A DNA stretch of 28,705 nt from the NCBI GenBank assembly GCA_009668925.1, contig SBEK01000028.1:1-28705 (forward strand), written 5' to 3'. Both the position numbers and the translations under genes were made by a program. Numbering within the stretch: the stretch's first letter is position 1; every line of letters begins with the position of its first letter. Of the stretch, positions 14,916-22,738 are shown piece after piece. The DNA is from Deltaproteobacteria bacterium. Its GTDB lineage: Bacteria > Desulfobacterota > Syntrophia > Syntrophales > Smithellaceae. The notes under the pieces were generated by a model. It had not been told where the DNA came from. It made no database searches and saw only the letters and a program-made list of their open reading frames with translations.

Positions 14916-16559
14916 ATGGAAAGAATTTGGATGAAGAACTGGCCGAAAGGCGTATCCACGACGCTCCAATATCGTCTGGGCGAGATGCCGCTGCACGAGT
15001 ACGTGCAGGCCAACGCTGCGCAGTTTCCGCGTAAAGCGGCATACATTTTTTACGGCCGGGAGATCACCTGGGGGGAATTGGATGAATCGATCAAGCGTTT
15101 TGCGAACTATCTGGCGGGAATCGGTATCGTAAAAGGGGACCGGGTCGCCATCTTCATGCAGAACTGCCCGCAGTATATCATCGCCCATTTCGCCATCCAG
15201 ACCCTGGGTGCGATCGTGACGCCGTGCAGCGCCATGTTCAAGGAGTGGGAGCTGGAGTATGAGCTCAACGACGCCGAGGCCAAAGTGATGGTCACGACGG
15301 ACGATCTGTACCCGATTGTCGAGAAGGTACGCGGCAAAACCTCCCTTCAGGCCGTGGTGGTCACCAATTACCGGGATTTTGTGCCGGCCGTACCAACGCT
15401 CCCCCTTCCCGACGAACTGAAACAGGAAAAGAGGCTCTGGCCGGACACCGAGGACTTTGTAGATATCCTGAAGCGCCATCCCGCCGAGGCGCCGAAGGTG
15501 GCGGTCGACGTCTGGAATGACGTAGCCATGATGATTTATACCTCCGGGACAACCGGACAACCCAAGGGGGCCATGCTGACCTACGGCAACGCCCTGTCTA
15601 CGGTCGCTTCCACGGTCCAGTTCAAGAATTTTCAAACGGACGAGATCATCATATCCGTGATGCCGGTCTTTCATATCGCCGGAAATGTCGCGGGGATCTG
15701 CACGACGGTCTACTCCGGTTGCACGAGCGTCCTGATGACCCGCTTCGACCCGGTGGCGATCGTGGAAGCCTTTGCCCGATACCGCTGTACGAGCTGGTAT
15801 TCCGTGACCCCCATGCTGCTGGCCATCATGGCGCTTCCGGAAGCGAAGAAGGTCGACTGGAGCTGCCTGCGCAGCACGACTTGCACGAGCTTCGGGATTC
15901 CCCTGACTGAAGAGATCGCGAAACGATGGGAAGCCTTCACGGGAAGCCCGGTGACGGAGAGCGGTTACGGGCTGACGGAGACCCACACCGCAGACACATG
16001 CATGCCGGACCGCGTGAAATGGGGTTCCAACGGGATTCCGACTATCGAGATGGATCTGCGCATCATGGATCCCGAAACCGGGAAGGAACTGGGACCCAAT
16101 GAAAAGGGAGAGATCGTTGTCCGCAACCGCGGGGTCTTCAAAGGTTATTGGAAGAACCCCCAGAGGACGGCGGAGACCCTGCGGGACGGCTGGGTATACA
16201 CGGGCGACATCGGCTATGTCGACGAAGACGGGTACCTGTGGTTTCAGGGCAGATTGAAGGAGATGATCAAGTGCACGGGTTACGCCGTTTTCCCCGAAGA
16301 CGTGGAAGTCATGCTGGTCAGGCACCCCGCCGTGTCACAGGCGGCGGTGATCGGCATTCCCGATCCGGCGCGGGGCGAGAGCATAAAGGCCTTCATCGTG
16401 CTCAGGCCGGAGTACAAAGGGAAAGTTACGGAAGCCGAGATCATCGCCTGGTCGAAGGAAAAGATGGCGGCCTATAAGTATCCCCGGGCGGTGGAATTTC
16501 GGGACGCTCTGCCCGCGACCGGTGCGGGAAAGGTGCTGCGACGGCTGCTGAAAGATTAG
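14916..16559 (+). CDS. AMP-forming acyl-CoA synthetase B
   Basis: Second ANL-family acid:CoA ligase, 547 aa. Visible motifs are the P-loop IYTSGTTGQPKG at 207-218, GYGLTETHTAD, GWVYTGDIGYVDEDGYLWF, GRLKEMIKCTGYAVFPEDVE, and a catalytic Lys539 in TGAGKVLRRLL. The open frame extends upstream to 14787, but ATG 14916 is chosen because AAAGGAAA lies about 9 nt before it, and the upstream part overlaps the SBP remnant in another frame. It is clearly a different subfamily from ligase A (about one-third similar by eye), so the cluster can probably activate two acids, or the same acid at two stages. The stop codon touches the 128-bp inverted-repeat element that follows. Confidence 0.93.
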   Translation: MERIWMKNWPKGVSTTLQYRLGEMPLHEYVQANAAQFPRKAAYIFYGREITWGELDESIKRFANYLAGIGIVKGDRVAIFMQNCPQYIIAHFAIQTLGAIVTPCSAMFKEWELEYELNDAEAKVMVTTDDLYPIVEKVRGKTSLQAVVVTNYRDFVPAVPTLPLPDELKQEKRLWPDTEDFVDILKRHPAEAPKVAVDVWNDVAMMIYTSGTTGQPKGAMLTYGNALSTVASTVQFKNFQTDEIIISVMPVFHIAGNVAGICTTVYSGCTSVLMTRFDPVAIVEAFARYRCTSWYSVTPMLLAIMALPEAKKVDWSCLRSTTCTSFGIPLTEEIAKRWEAFTGSPVTESGYGLTETHTADTCMPDRVKWGSNGIPTIEMDLRIMDPETGKELGPNEKGEIVVRNRGVFKGYWKNPQRTAETLRDGWVYTGDIGYVDEDGYLWFQGRLKEMIKCTGYAVFPEDVEVMLVRHPAVSQAAVIGIPDPARGESIKAFIVLRPEYKGKVTEAEIIAWSKEKMAAYKYPRAVEFRDALPATGAGKVLRRLLKD

Positions 16560-16686
16560 GCAGTCTGTTGAAAAAGGCCCATATGCTGCGTTGCGCTTCG
16601 GCTCTCGCTGCTCACGTACGAACAAGGTACGCTCCGCTGCTCGATTCTCGCGCGCCTTGCCTCTAAGCCTTTTTGAACAGCCTGCC
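16559..16686. repeat. 128-bp inverted-repeat element (MITE/REP-like)
   Basis: Terminal arms GGCAGTCTGTTGAAAAAGGC and GCCTTTTTGAACAGCCTGCC pair over 20 bp with two mismatches. A central CGTAC-GAACAAG-GTACG hairpin sits between GC-rich CTGCTC-containing halves. The pattern is that of intergenic repeats common in Geobacter, Pelobacter and related deltaproteobacteria, where one end reads GTCTGTTGAAAAAGG. There is no coding capacity. As RNA it would fold into a long hairpin and could terminate or process the ligase transcript before the carboxyltransferase gene. Confidence 0.8.
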
Positions 16687-16738
16687 GAAACAGGAGCTCG
16701 TAAAATCTGTTTATGAATTTTGAGGAGGCACACTTCGC

Positions 16739-18301
16739 ATGGCATTTGAAAGAGAACTTACGGAATTGCAGCAGAGGAAAGAGAGGGCTCTCCAGATGGG
16801 AGGGCCGCAGAAGATAAAAATTCAGCATGACCAGGGCAAGCTGACGGCCCGGGAGCGGATTGACCGTCTCCTCGATCCGGGCACTTTTTTCGAGGTAGGG
16901 ATGCTCAATCATTCCGATATGCCCGGCATGGAAGACAAGACCCCGGCTGACAGCAAGATCGGCGGATACGGGAAGATCGACGGCCGGACGGTCGGGGTTG
17001 CCGCAAACGATTTCACGGTCCTGGCGGCGACGTCCAGCCGCGTGGCCGGTCGCAAGGAAGGGGACGTAAAGAGAACATCCGTCAGCAAAGGATTTCCGCT
17101 GATCTATCTGGGGGAAGCCGGCGGCGCCCGAATGCCCGACATTATGGGGGCCAAGGGCCTGGCCTCGTTCGGGGGCGGCGGATTCGACACCTATGCGGTG
17201 GGATTAAGCCGGGTGCGCAAAGCGCCCATGGCGGCCGCCATCATGGGGGAATGCTACGGCGCCCCGACATGGATGGCCTGCCTGGCCGATTTTGTCGTCC
17301 AGGTAAAGGGCAGCGCCATGGGGGTTTCCGGGCCCCGGGTCCTGGAACTTGCCATTGGCCAGAGAGTCACGGATGAGGAACTGGGCGGGTGGAAACTGCA
17401 TGCCGAAATCACGGGGAACATCGATCGGGTGGCGGAAAACGACGAAGATTGCCTGGCGATCATCCGGGAATATCTCTCTTACATGCCTTCACACTGTGAA
17501 GAGCTGCCTCCCGCCAAATCCGTGCCGGAGGGCTCCGGAAGCGGCATGGACAGGATCCTCGATTTGCTGCCTGAGAATCGGAAGCGGGTTTACGACATGA
17601 ACAAGATCCTCAGGACCGTTGTAGACGGAGGAATACTCTTCCCGCTCAAACCTCTCTTCGCGAAGAGTGTGATCACGTCGCTGGCCCGGATGGGAGGCGA
17701 GGTTGTGGGGATCGTGGCCAACCAGCCGCTTCACATGTCAGGGGCGCTGGATACGGACGCTATCGACAAGGTGATCAGCTTCCTGGTGCTCTGCGACACT
17801 TACAATATCCCCCTGCTTTTTTTCGAGGACGTTCCGGGATTCCTGGTCGGCAAAGAGGCGGAACGGGACCGGGTGGGAGCCCGGGTCATGAACTTCATAA
17901 ACGCTCTGGCACAAGTCACCGTTCCCAAAATCACGGTGATCATCAGGAAAGCTTACGGAAAGGCCTTCTGGAACATGGCCGGTTCGGGCATGCAGACGGA
18001 TTTCATCGTAGCCTGGCCGACTGCGGAAATGAGCTTTGTTGCGCCCGAGATTGCGGCGAACGTCGTCTTTGCCGGAAAGATGGAAAATTCCCCGGAACTG
18101 GCGGCCCAGAAGGATGATTTTGTAAAACAGATGATCCTGGACAGTGCGCCCTATTCAGCGGCCGGGATGCATTACATCCACGACGTGATCGATCCGCGGG
18201 AGACGCGAGGCTATATCATCCGGGGACTTGATATCGCCCGCGACCGGCGCAGGGGGGGCATCGGTCAGCACTTGCTCGCCAACTGGCCGACAAAATTTTA
18301 G
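16739..18301 (+). CDS. Biotin-dependent carboxyltransferase subunit (acyl-CoA carboxylase beta / PccB-like)
   Basis: Crotonase-fold carboxyltransferase, 520 aa, a normal length for PccB/AccD5/GcdA-type subunits. It moves a carboxyl group between biotin and an acyl-CoA, either in carboxylation or, with a sodium pump, in decarboxylation. The N-terminal signature is MGGPQKIKIQHDQGKLTARE, the first oxyanion region LGEAGGAR ends at residue 131, and the second half has FFEDVPGFLVG, RKAYGKAF, AWPTAE and IDPRETR. Two features are atypical: the second oxyanion segment, usually RKAYGGAY, has Lys408 and Phe410, and the usual VMGA after AWPTAE is replaced. No biotin carboxylase or biotin carrier gene is in the window, so partners must lie elsewhere. 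AGGAGG is about 10 nt before ATG. A frameshifted 5' copy is at 24530-24749. Confidence 0.88.
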   Translation: MAFERELTELQQRKERALQMGGPQKIKIQHDQGKLTARERIDRLLDPGTFFEVGMLNHSDMPGMEDKTPADSKIGGYGKIDGRTVGVAANDFTVLAATSSRVAGRKEGDVKRTSVSKGFPLIYLGEAGGARMPDIMGAKGLASFGGGGFDTYAVGLSRVRKAPMAAAIMGECYGAPTWMACLADFVVQVKGSAMGVSGPRVLELAIGQRVTDEELGGWKLHAEITGNIDRVAENDEDCLAIIREYLSYMPSHCEELPPAKSVPEGSGSGMDRILDLLPENRKRVYDMNKILRTVVDGGILFPLKPLFAKSVITSLARMGGEVVGIVANQPLHMSGALDTDAIDKVISFLVLCDTYNIPLLFFEDVPGFLVGKEAERDRVGARVMNFINALAQVTVPKITVIIRKAYGKAFWNMAGSGMQTDFIVAWPTAEMSFVAPEIAANVVFAGKMENSPELAAQKDDFVKQMILDSAPYSAAGMHYIHDVIDPRETRGYIIRGLDIARDRRRGGIGQHLLANWPTKF

Positions 18302-18569
18302 GAGAGTCAAAAAAAATCAGACACGGTTTGCTCATTATCCCCAGGAAGCCGTCAGGACCCGAAGCATCCACGACGGAGGTGGGAAAGGCCCGCAGAAGTT
18401 GTCACATTTCCGGGGAAGAGCAACCGGCAAGAATGGTTGAAGGGGTAGGGGAAAGCCCGGGCGCACCGAAAGTTGTTTCGATCCGCTGAGGGATGGTTTT
18501 TCTCCTCCCGTAAATAATGGGTGTCATGCCCTTGGTCATTCAAAAGTCGTTCAAAAAAGGAGATTGATT

Positions 18570-20039
18570 ATGCAGCGCTTCGGCACAGGTAAAAAAACAT
18601 GGTTGGCAATGGTTCTGCTTATCTTCATTCTTGCGCTCAGCCTGGACAGCGTCCTTGCTGCGCCCCAAAAATCGGACAAGAAAGCCGCGGAAAAAGATGC
18701 GGTCACGGCAGCGACCGGAATGCGCTTCGAGAACTTCCCCGACATGTCCGATTTCGATCCGAGCAACCCGGTCATCCCCACCGGGGATACGATCAAAATC
18801 GCAATTGTCGCATCTTTCTCCGGACCGGCCGCCATCACCGGGCAGCTCTACTTCATCTCGACGCAGTGGGCGGCGCACGCCATCAACAAGAAAGGCGGAA
18901 TCCTTGTGGACGGCAAGAAGAAGCTGGTTGAGGTCATCAAGGCGGACCATATGGGGAATCCAGCCGCTTGCAAGAAGGTGGCCGACCGGATGGTCCTGCA
19001 GGAGAAGGTCGATTTCCTGATCGGGTCCGACGGCAGCCGCTACCAGAAGATCCTTAATGCAACCGCCGGCGAACACAAGATCATCGCCGTGAGCCCCTTT
19101 GCCAGCTCCGACGATATGCAGGACGCCACGAACTTCAACCGCAATGCCTTCCAGACGTCTTTCTCGACGGAGCAGACGGGACGCGCTATGGCGTACTTTT
19201 ACGGCCAGATCCGCAAGAAAGAGAAGAAATTCTATATTCTGAACCAGGATTATGCCTTTGGCCGGGACCTGGCCGAGGGGTTCAAGAAAGGACTGAAGGA
19301 ATACTTTCCCGAGGCGCAGCTTGTGGGCGAGGACTATCACAAGATCTTCCTGACCGATTACGCGCCCTACCTGACCAAGATCAAGGCCTCGGGGGCGGAA
19401 GTCGTCTTTACGGGCGACTGGGCCCCGGATTCGTCAAACCTCCTGAAACAGGCGCGCCAGATGGGCGTCAAGCTCCCCTTTGCCAATATCTATGTGGATG
19501 AGCCCAATGCCCTCGGCGAAATCGGTATCGAAGGGACGAAAGGACTGATCAACATCACTCAGTACGGCTCAGAAAACCCGACCTTCAAGACGGAAGCACA
19601 AAAGAAATATTACCAGATGTGGCACAAGCTCTGGGAAACGAAGTGGAAAGCCCCCTACAATACGACGCTGTATCAGTACCCCTGGAACAGCATCGCCTCC
19701 TGGACCGAGCAGGTGTTATGGCTCTTATCCATTGTCGAGCGGGCCGGAACGACCAACGCCGAAAAGATCATTCCGCTCTGGGAGGGGGACACGTTCAAGT
19801 TCATGAACGGCAAGATCCTGACGATGCGCGCGTGCGATCACAAGGCCATTCAGGACCTTCATGTCTATGAATTCGTTCCACCCGAGGAGCAGAAGCAAAG
19901 CATGAATATGCCGCCGTACTACTGGACCAAGGACAGCTCCAACAGGGGGCCGGCCTATAAAATACCCGCGGCGAAAGTCCTGCCCTGGATGGACCAGAAG
20001 CTGGACCGCTGCAAGGGGAAAAACGACTGGGGCAAATAG
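18570..20039 (+). CDS. Liv-type ABC transporter solute-binding protein (SBP2)
   Basis: Periplasmic solute-binding protein, 489 aa, paralogue of SBP1 and SBP3. The signal peptide is about 31 residues (GKKTWLAMVLLIFILALSL, then VLAA before PQKS). The mature part contains PTGDTIKIAIVASFSGPAAI, FYGQIRKKEKKFYILNQDY, FTGDWAPDSSNLLKQARQ and the shared C-terminal EFVPPEEQKQSMNMPPYYW. ATG 18570 is preferred over TTG 18564 because AAGGAG then sits 7 nt upstream. In the ligand region it reads DHMGNPAACKKVADRM, where SBP1 and SBP3 have KPDQCKKICERM, so ligand choice may differ. The 268-nt gap before it holds no recognisable gene. Two SBP remnants around ligase A derive from a gene very like this one. A strong hairpin lies directly after the stop. 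Confidence 0.92.
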   Translation: MQRFGTGKKTWLAMVLLIFILALSLDSVLAAPQKSDKKAAEKDAVTAATGMRFENFPDMSDFDPSNPVIPTGDTIKIAIVASFSGPAAITGQLYFISTQWAAHAINKKGGILVDGKKKLVEVIKADHMGNPAACKKVADRMVLQEKVDFLIGSDGSRYQKILNATAGEHKIIAVSPFASSDDMQDATNFNRNAFQTSFSTEQTGRAMAYFYGQIRKKEKKFYILNQDYAFGRDLAEGFKKGLKEYFPEAQLVGEDYHKIFLTDYAPYLTKIKASGAEVVFTGDWAPDSSNLLKQARQMGVKLPFANIYVDEPNALGEIGIEGTKGLINITQYGSENPTFKTEAQKKYYQMWHKLWETKWKAPYNTTLYQYPWNSIASWTEQVLWLLSIVERAGTTNAEKIIPLWEGDTFKFMNGKILTMRACDHKAIQDLHVYEFVPPEEQKQSMNMPPYYWTKDSSNRGPAYKIPAAKVLPWMDQKLDRCKGKNDWGK

Positions 20040-20047
20040 CTTTTAGC

Positions 20048-20090
20048 GTTGCGGGCGTTTTCACGCCTTGCCCGGCGAAACGCCCGCAAC
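20048..20090 (+). terminator. Hairpin terminator after SBP2
   Basis: GTTGCGGGCGTTT (20048-20060) pairs perfectly with AAACGCCCGCAAC (20078-20090). The loop itself contains a CGCC/GGCG pair. An AT-rich stretch (ATTATTCATTTT) follows. The remaining stretch 20091-20339 holds no gene, only a small CTCCGG/CCGGAG hairpin near 20265-20285. Confidence 0.7.
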
Positions 20091-20339
20091 ATTATTCATT
20101 TTGGCCACTTTGAAATGAAAGAAAGGACCGGGGCAGTCGTGTGAATGGCGGACCCGGAGTTGCGAAACGCACCGCCGATCGGACCAGCGTCTGTTCGTCA
20201 TGCGCATTCCGTCGTCGGTTCTTTAGGGGCTGAGGGGCAAGCAGGCGCGGGGAATCGAAGGATTCTCCGGGTCCGCTCCGGAGCGTTTAATTCCTGAAAT
20301 ACGAAAAGTGAACATCATAAAGAAAAGGAGAATAGATCT

Positions 20340-21812
20340 ATGAGAGGTTTTAAAGGGATTGTTATTTTGATTAGTGTATTTTCATTTTTGTGTCTGACGC
20401 TATATGGTCCTTCGGCGGCGTCGGCCGCGAAGGCGGAACGGAAGTCTGCCAAGGCGGAAGCGGCGCCGGGCAAGTTGGGAAAGGCCAATGCATCTTTTGA
20501 TGCGAATAAAATTTCGGATATGACGGATTTCGATCCCGCCACCTGGAAGGGACCGGAGGGCGACGTCATTAAGATCGCGTATGTCAACGCCTTCTCCGGA
20601 CCGGGGGCGATCAACGGCCAGATCCATATCCTGCCGGTGATGTTCGCCGTTCATGATATCAACAAGCGCGGGGGAATCTGGGTCGACGGCAAGAAAAAAC
20701 TGATTACGGTCATTAAGGCCGACCATATGTCCAAGCCGGATCAATGCAAGAAAATCTGTGAAAGAATGGTCCTGCAGGAGAAGGTTCACATCCTGATGGG
20801 CACCTCCGGCAGTCATTTGATGAAGATCATCAACGAGGTGGCGAACAAGTACAAGATCATCGCCGTCAATGATGGCACCCTCGCCGATGACCTGATGGAC
20901 GCCACCAACTTTGGACGGTATTCCTTCATGCCCTCCATTTCCACGGAACAGGTCGGGCGTGGCCTGGCGTATTATTACGGACAGATCCGGAAGAAGGAGA
21001 AGAAATTTTATATACTCTGCCAGGATTACTCTTTCGGCCATGAGATTGCGGATGGTTTCAAAAAAGGTCTGAAGGAATACTTCCCGGAAGGACAGATTGT
21101 GGGCGAAGACTACCACAAGCTCTTCCTGACCGATTATGCGCCTTATCTGACCAAGATCAAGGCCTCGGGAGCCGAGGTGATCTACACGGGCGACTGGCCT
21201 CCTGATACCGGCAATCTTCTGAAGCAAGCGAGGCAATTGGGCATCACACTCCCGTTCGCCAATGTATTCATGAATGAACCCAATGAACTCCATGAGGTCG
21301 GCGTCGAAGGGACCAAGGGGCTGGTTAACCTCGACCAGCAGGAAACAGCCCCTTCTTTCAAGGACCCCGCGCGGGTCAAACTGCATCGTGCCTGGCATGA
21401 CAGTTGGAAAAAATGGAAAACGGCGCCCTTCAACAGCAGGCTTTTTGAGCAAGGCACTTCAAACATGGGAGCCTATACGATGTATACGTATTGGCTGCTC
21501 AGCGTCATCGAGCGGGCCAAAAGCACCGATCCGGATAAGATTGCAAAAGTCTGGGAAGGTGACACGTATCGGATGGCGAACGGTAAGATCATCAAGATGC
21601 GGGCTTGCGATCACAAGAGCATCCAGGATTTACTCGTGACCGAGTTTGTGCCGCCGGAGCAGCAGAAAGTATCTTTCAATATCCCGCCGTATTATTGGTT
21701 CCAAGGCTGCTCGTTTAGCGGGCCCGGTTACGTGATCCCCGCGGCGAAGGTTCTCCCCAAAATGGATCAGAAACTTGACCGCTGTGCGGGAAAGGATGAG
21801 TGGGGAGAGTAA
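20340..21812 (+). CDS. Liv-type ABC transporter solute-binding protein (SBP3)
   Basis: Third periplasmic solute-binding paralogue, 490 aa. The signal peptide is about 30 residues (a hydrophobic core IVILISVFSFLCLTLYG, then SAASAA before KAE). Shared blocks include AFSGPGAINGQ, DHMSKPDQCKKICERM, QVGRGLAYYYGQIRKKEK, EDYHKLFLTDYAPYLTKI and the C-terminal EFVPPEQQKVSFNIPPYYW. It is nearer SBP1 than SBP2. AAAGGAG precedes ATG by about 9 nt. It is followed after 19 nt by the VOC protein gene, whose ribosome binding site lies just past its stop, so the two are co-transcribed. Three binding proteins without a permease suggest several ligands delivered to a transporter encoded elsewhere. Confidence 0.92.
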   Translation: MRGFKGIVILISVFSFLCLTLYGPSAASAAKAERKSAKAEAAPGKLGKANASFDANKISDMTDFDPATWKGPEGDVIKIAYVNAFSGPGAINGQIHILPVMFAVHDINKRGGIWVDGKKKLITVIKADHMSKPDQCKKICERMVLQEKVHILMGTSGSHLMKIINEVANKYKIIAVNDGTLADDLMDATNFGRYSFMPSISTEQVGRGLAYYYGQIRKKEKKFYILCQDYSFGHEIADGFKKGLKEYFPEGQIVGEDYHKLFLTDYAPYLTKIKASGAEVIYTGDWPPDTGNLLKQARQLGITLPFANVFMNEPNELHEVGVEGTKGLVNLDQQETAPSFKDPARVKLHRAWHDSWKKWKTAPFNSRLFEQGTSNMGAYTMYTYWLLSVIERAKSTDPDKIAKVWEGDTYRMANGKIIKMRACDHKSIQDLLVTEFVPPEQQKVSFNIPPYYWFQGCSFSGPGYVIPAAKVLPKMDQKLDRCAGKDEWGE

Positions 21813-21831
21813 GAGCAGAGAGGAGTTCACC

Positions 21832-22197
21832 GTGAACTGTAATCTACATCATGTTCATCTTTTTGCGTCCGACCTTAATGCGAGCCTTGGGTTCTACCGG
21901 GAGATGTTCGGTGCCAAGGTCGTTTTCGACCAGATCGTGGCCGGCGGGCGCAATGTCGTGATTCAAATCGGCACCGGCCTGATCTGCTTTTATGATCAGC
22001 CTCCCCGAGGTGAAGGCCCCAGTGCCGTGCATCACCTCGGGATCCATGCGGACGACATTTCAGCCGTGGTCGCCTACATGGAGGAAAAAGGTTTCAAGTT
22101 CCGTGGCCCGGTCAGGGACTTGGGAGAGCTGAAATACATCATGGTAGAAGGGCCCGATCGCGTGATGATTGAGATTTTTGAGAACAAGAACGCCTGA
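21832..22197 (+). CDS. VOC/glyoxalase-fold protein (methylmalonyl-CoA epimerase-like)
   Basis: Single vicinal-oxygen-chelate domain protein, 121 aa. Two beta-alpha-beta-beta-beta halves are visible: HHVHLFASDLNASLGFYREMFG, and VHHLGIHADDISAVVAYMEEKGF ending in YIMVEGPDRVMIEIFE. Likely metal ligands are His7 or His9, His67/68 and Glu114. The GTG start at 21832 is chosen because GAGAGGAG (21818-21825) precedes it by 6 nt, and upstream codons overlap SBP3. The reaction is unknown. VOC proteins next to acyl-CoA enzymes and carboxyltransferases can be epimerases of branched CoA esters, and others are lyases or dioxygenases. A terminator about 100 bp downstream closes the unit. A fragment of a second copy lies at 25785-25880. 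Confidence 0.85.
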   Translation: MNCNLHHVHLFASDLNASLGFYREMFGAKVVFDQIVAGGRNVVIQIGTGLICFYDQPPRGEGPSAVHHLGIHADDISAVVAYMEEKGFKFRGPVRDLGELKYIMVEGPDRVMIEIFENKNA

Positions 22198-22300
22198 CAA
22201 AGGCCCTATTTTGAATGAATGACGTTGACGAGCAGTCGAATGCACTGGTTTTAAGTCAAACCCCCGACCGCTGATCTGCACGTCGGGAAACAACCGATAA

Positions 22301-22336
22301 GGATTGATGCGACCCGGAAGGTCGCATCAATCCTTT
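22301..22336 (+). terminator. Intrinsic terminator after the SBP3-VOC unit
   Basis: GGATTGATGCGACC (22301-22314), a CGGAA loop, and the perfect complement GGTCGCATCAATCC (22320-22333), followed by TTTG. The 14-bp stem is uninterrupted. The U-tract is short. Confidence 0.8.
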
Positions 22337-22351
22337 GTCCCCAATTTCATT

Positions 22352-22446
22352 CAGAAACGAATCGTCTGACCGCCGGTGATGACCATTTCCCGCCCTGGCA
22401 ATCTCTTCGGGCTTGCCGAAACGCTTCATGGGAACCTGTGCCATGG
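22352..22446 (-). pseudogene. Remnant of a short-chain dehydrogenase C-terminus
   Basis: On the minus strand the sequence reads AQVPMKRFGKPEEIARAG and, after a deletion and frame change, MVITGGQTIRF and a stop. This is the end of an SDR, whose normal pattern is RFGxPEEIA, then about 20 residues, then ITGQxIxVDGG. The middle and all catalytic residues are missing. It is not a copy of the SDR at 1582-2382, which has LGQPQTPEDVG here. Confidence 0.65.
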
Positions 22447-22472
22447 CCTCATATCCTTGATCCTTTCAGGCG

Positions 22473-22613
22473 TTAAGGGCAAGATACCTGATACCCCCAA
22501 AAGAAGGGGATGCAATTTTTAAGAATGTTCGAAATATTATTGCAGGAAACAACCGGAGGGCCATACAGGCGACTGCGGTAAAAGCTCAAGGTCTTGGTTT
22601 GGAAGTGATTATC
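22473..22613 (+). pseudogene. Remnant of DUF4147/MOFRL-type glycerate 2-kinase
   Basis: An open segment reads IPPKEGDAIFKNVRNIIAG, then NNRRAIQATAVKAQGLGLEV. The pattern (PKxGD, FxxVxNxIxGxNRxAIxAAxxxAxxLG) is that of the middle of GckA-type glycerate kinases. Only about 40 residues remain, and the frame runs directly into a ligase tail. The identification rests on motif memory only. Confidence 0.5.
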
Positions 22614-22697
22614 GATGCCCTGCCGAGGACCCCTACCAACAAGATTGAAAAATACAAGATGAAGCAGATGATCCTTGCCGAATCGGGAAGAAAATGA
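22614..22697 (+). pseudogene. Remnant of an acyl-CoA ligase C-terminus
   Basis: In frame with the preceding remnant the sequence continues DALPRTPTNKIEKYKMKQM to a TGA at 22695-22697. PRTPTNKIEKYKxK is the A10 catalytic-lysine end of AMP-forming CoA ligases. It differs from both intact ligases here (NPTGKILKQE and ATGAGKVLRRL), so it comes from a third ligase. 42 nt then separate it from the start of the next gene. Confidence 0.65.
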
Positions 22698-22738
22698 CCT
22701 AAAACACACATGCAAAATATTATTTTAAGGAGGCTCAC

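Noticed and set aside
14910..16325. Long minus-strand open frame opposite ligase B
   Set aside because: Antisense shadow of a ligase with all catalytic motifs; low-complexity His/Arg/Gly-rich product.
20143..20165. TGGC...TTGC pair before SBP3 as a sigma-54 promoter
   Set aside because: The GG-to-GC spacing is 3 bp too long for a functional -24/-12 element.
22301..22336. Possible riboswitch or CRISPR-like repeat
   Set aside because: A single perfect hairpin followed by U residues after a gene end is better explained as a terminator, and no further repeat units occur.
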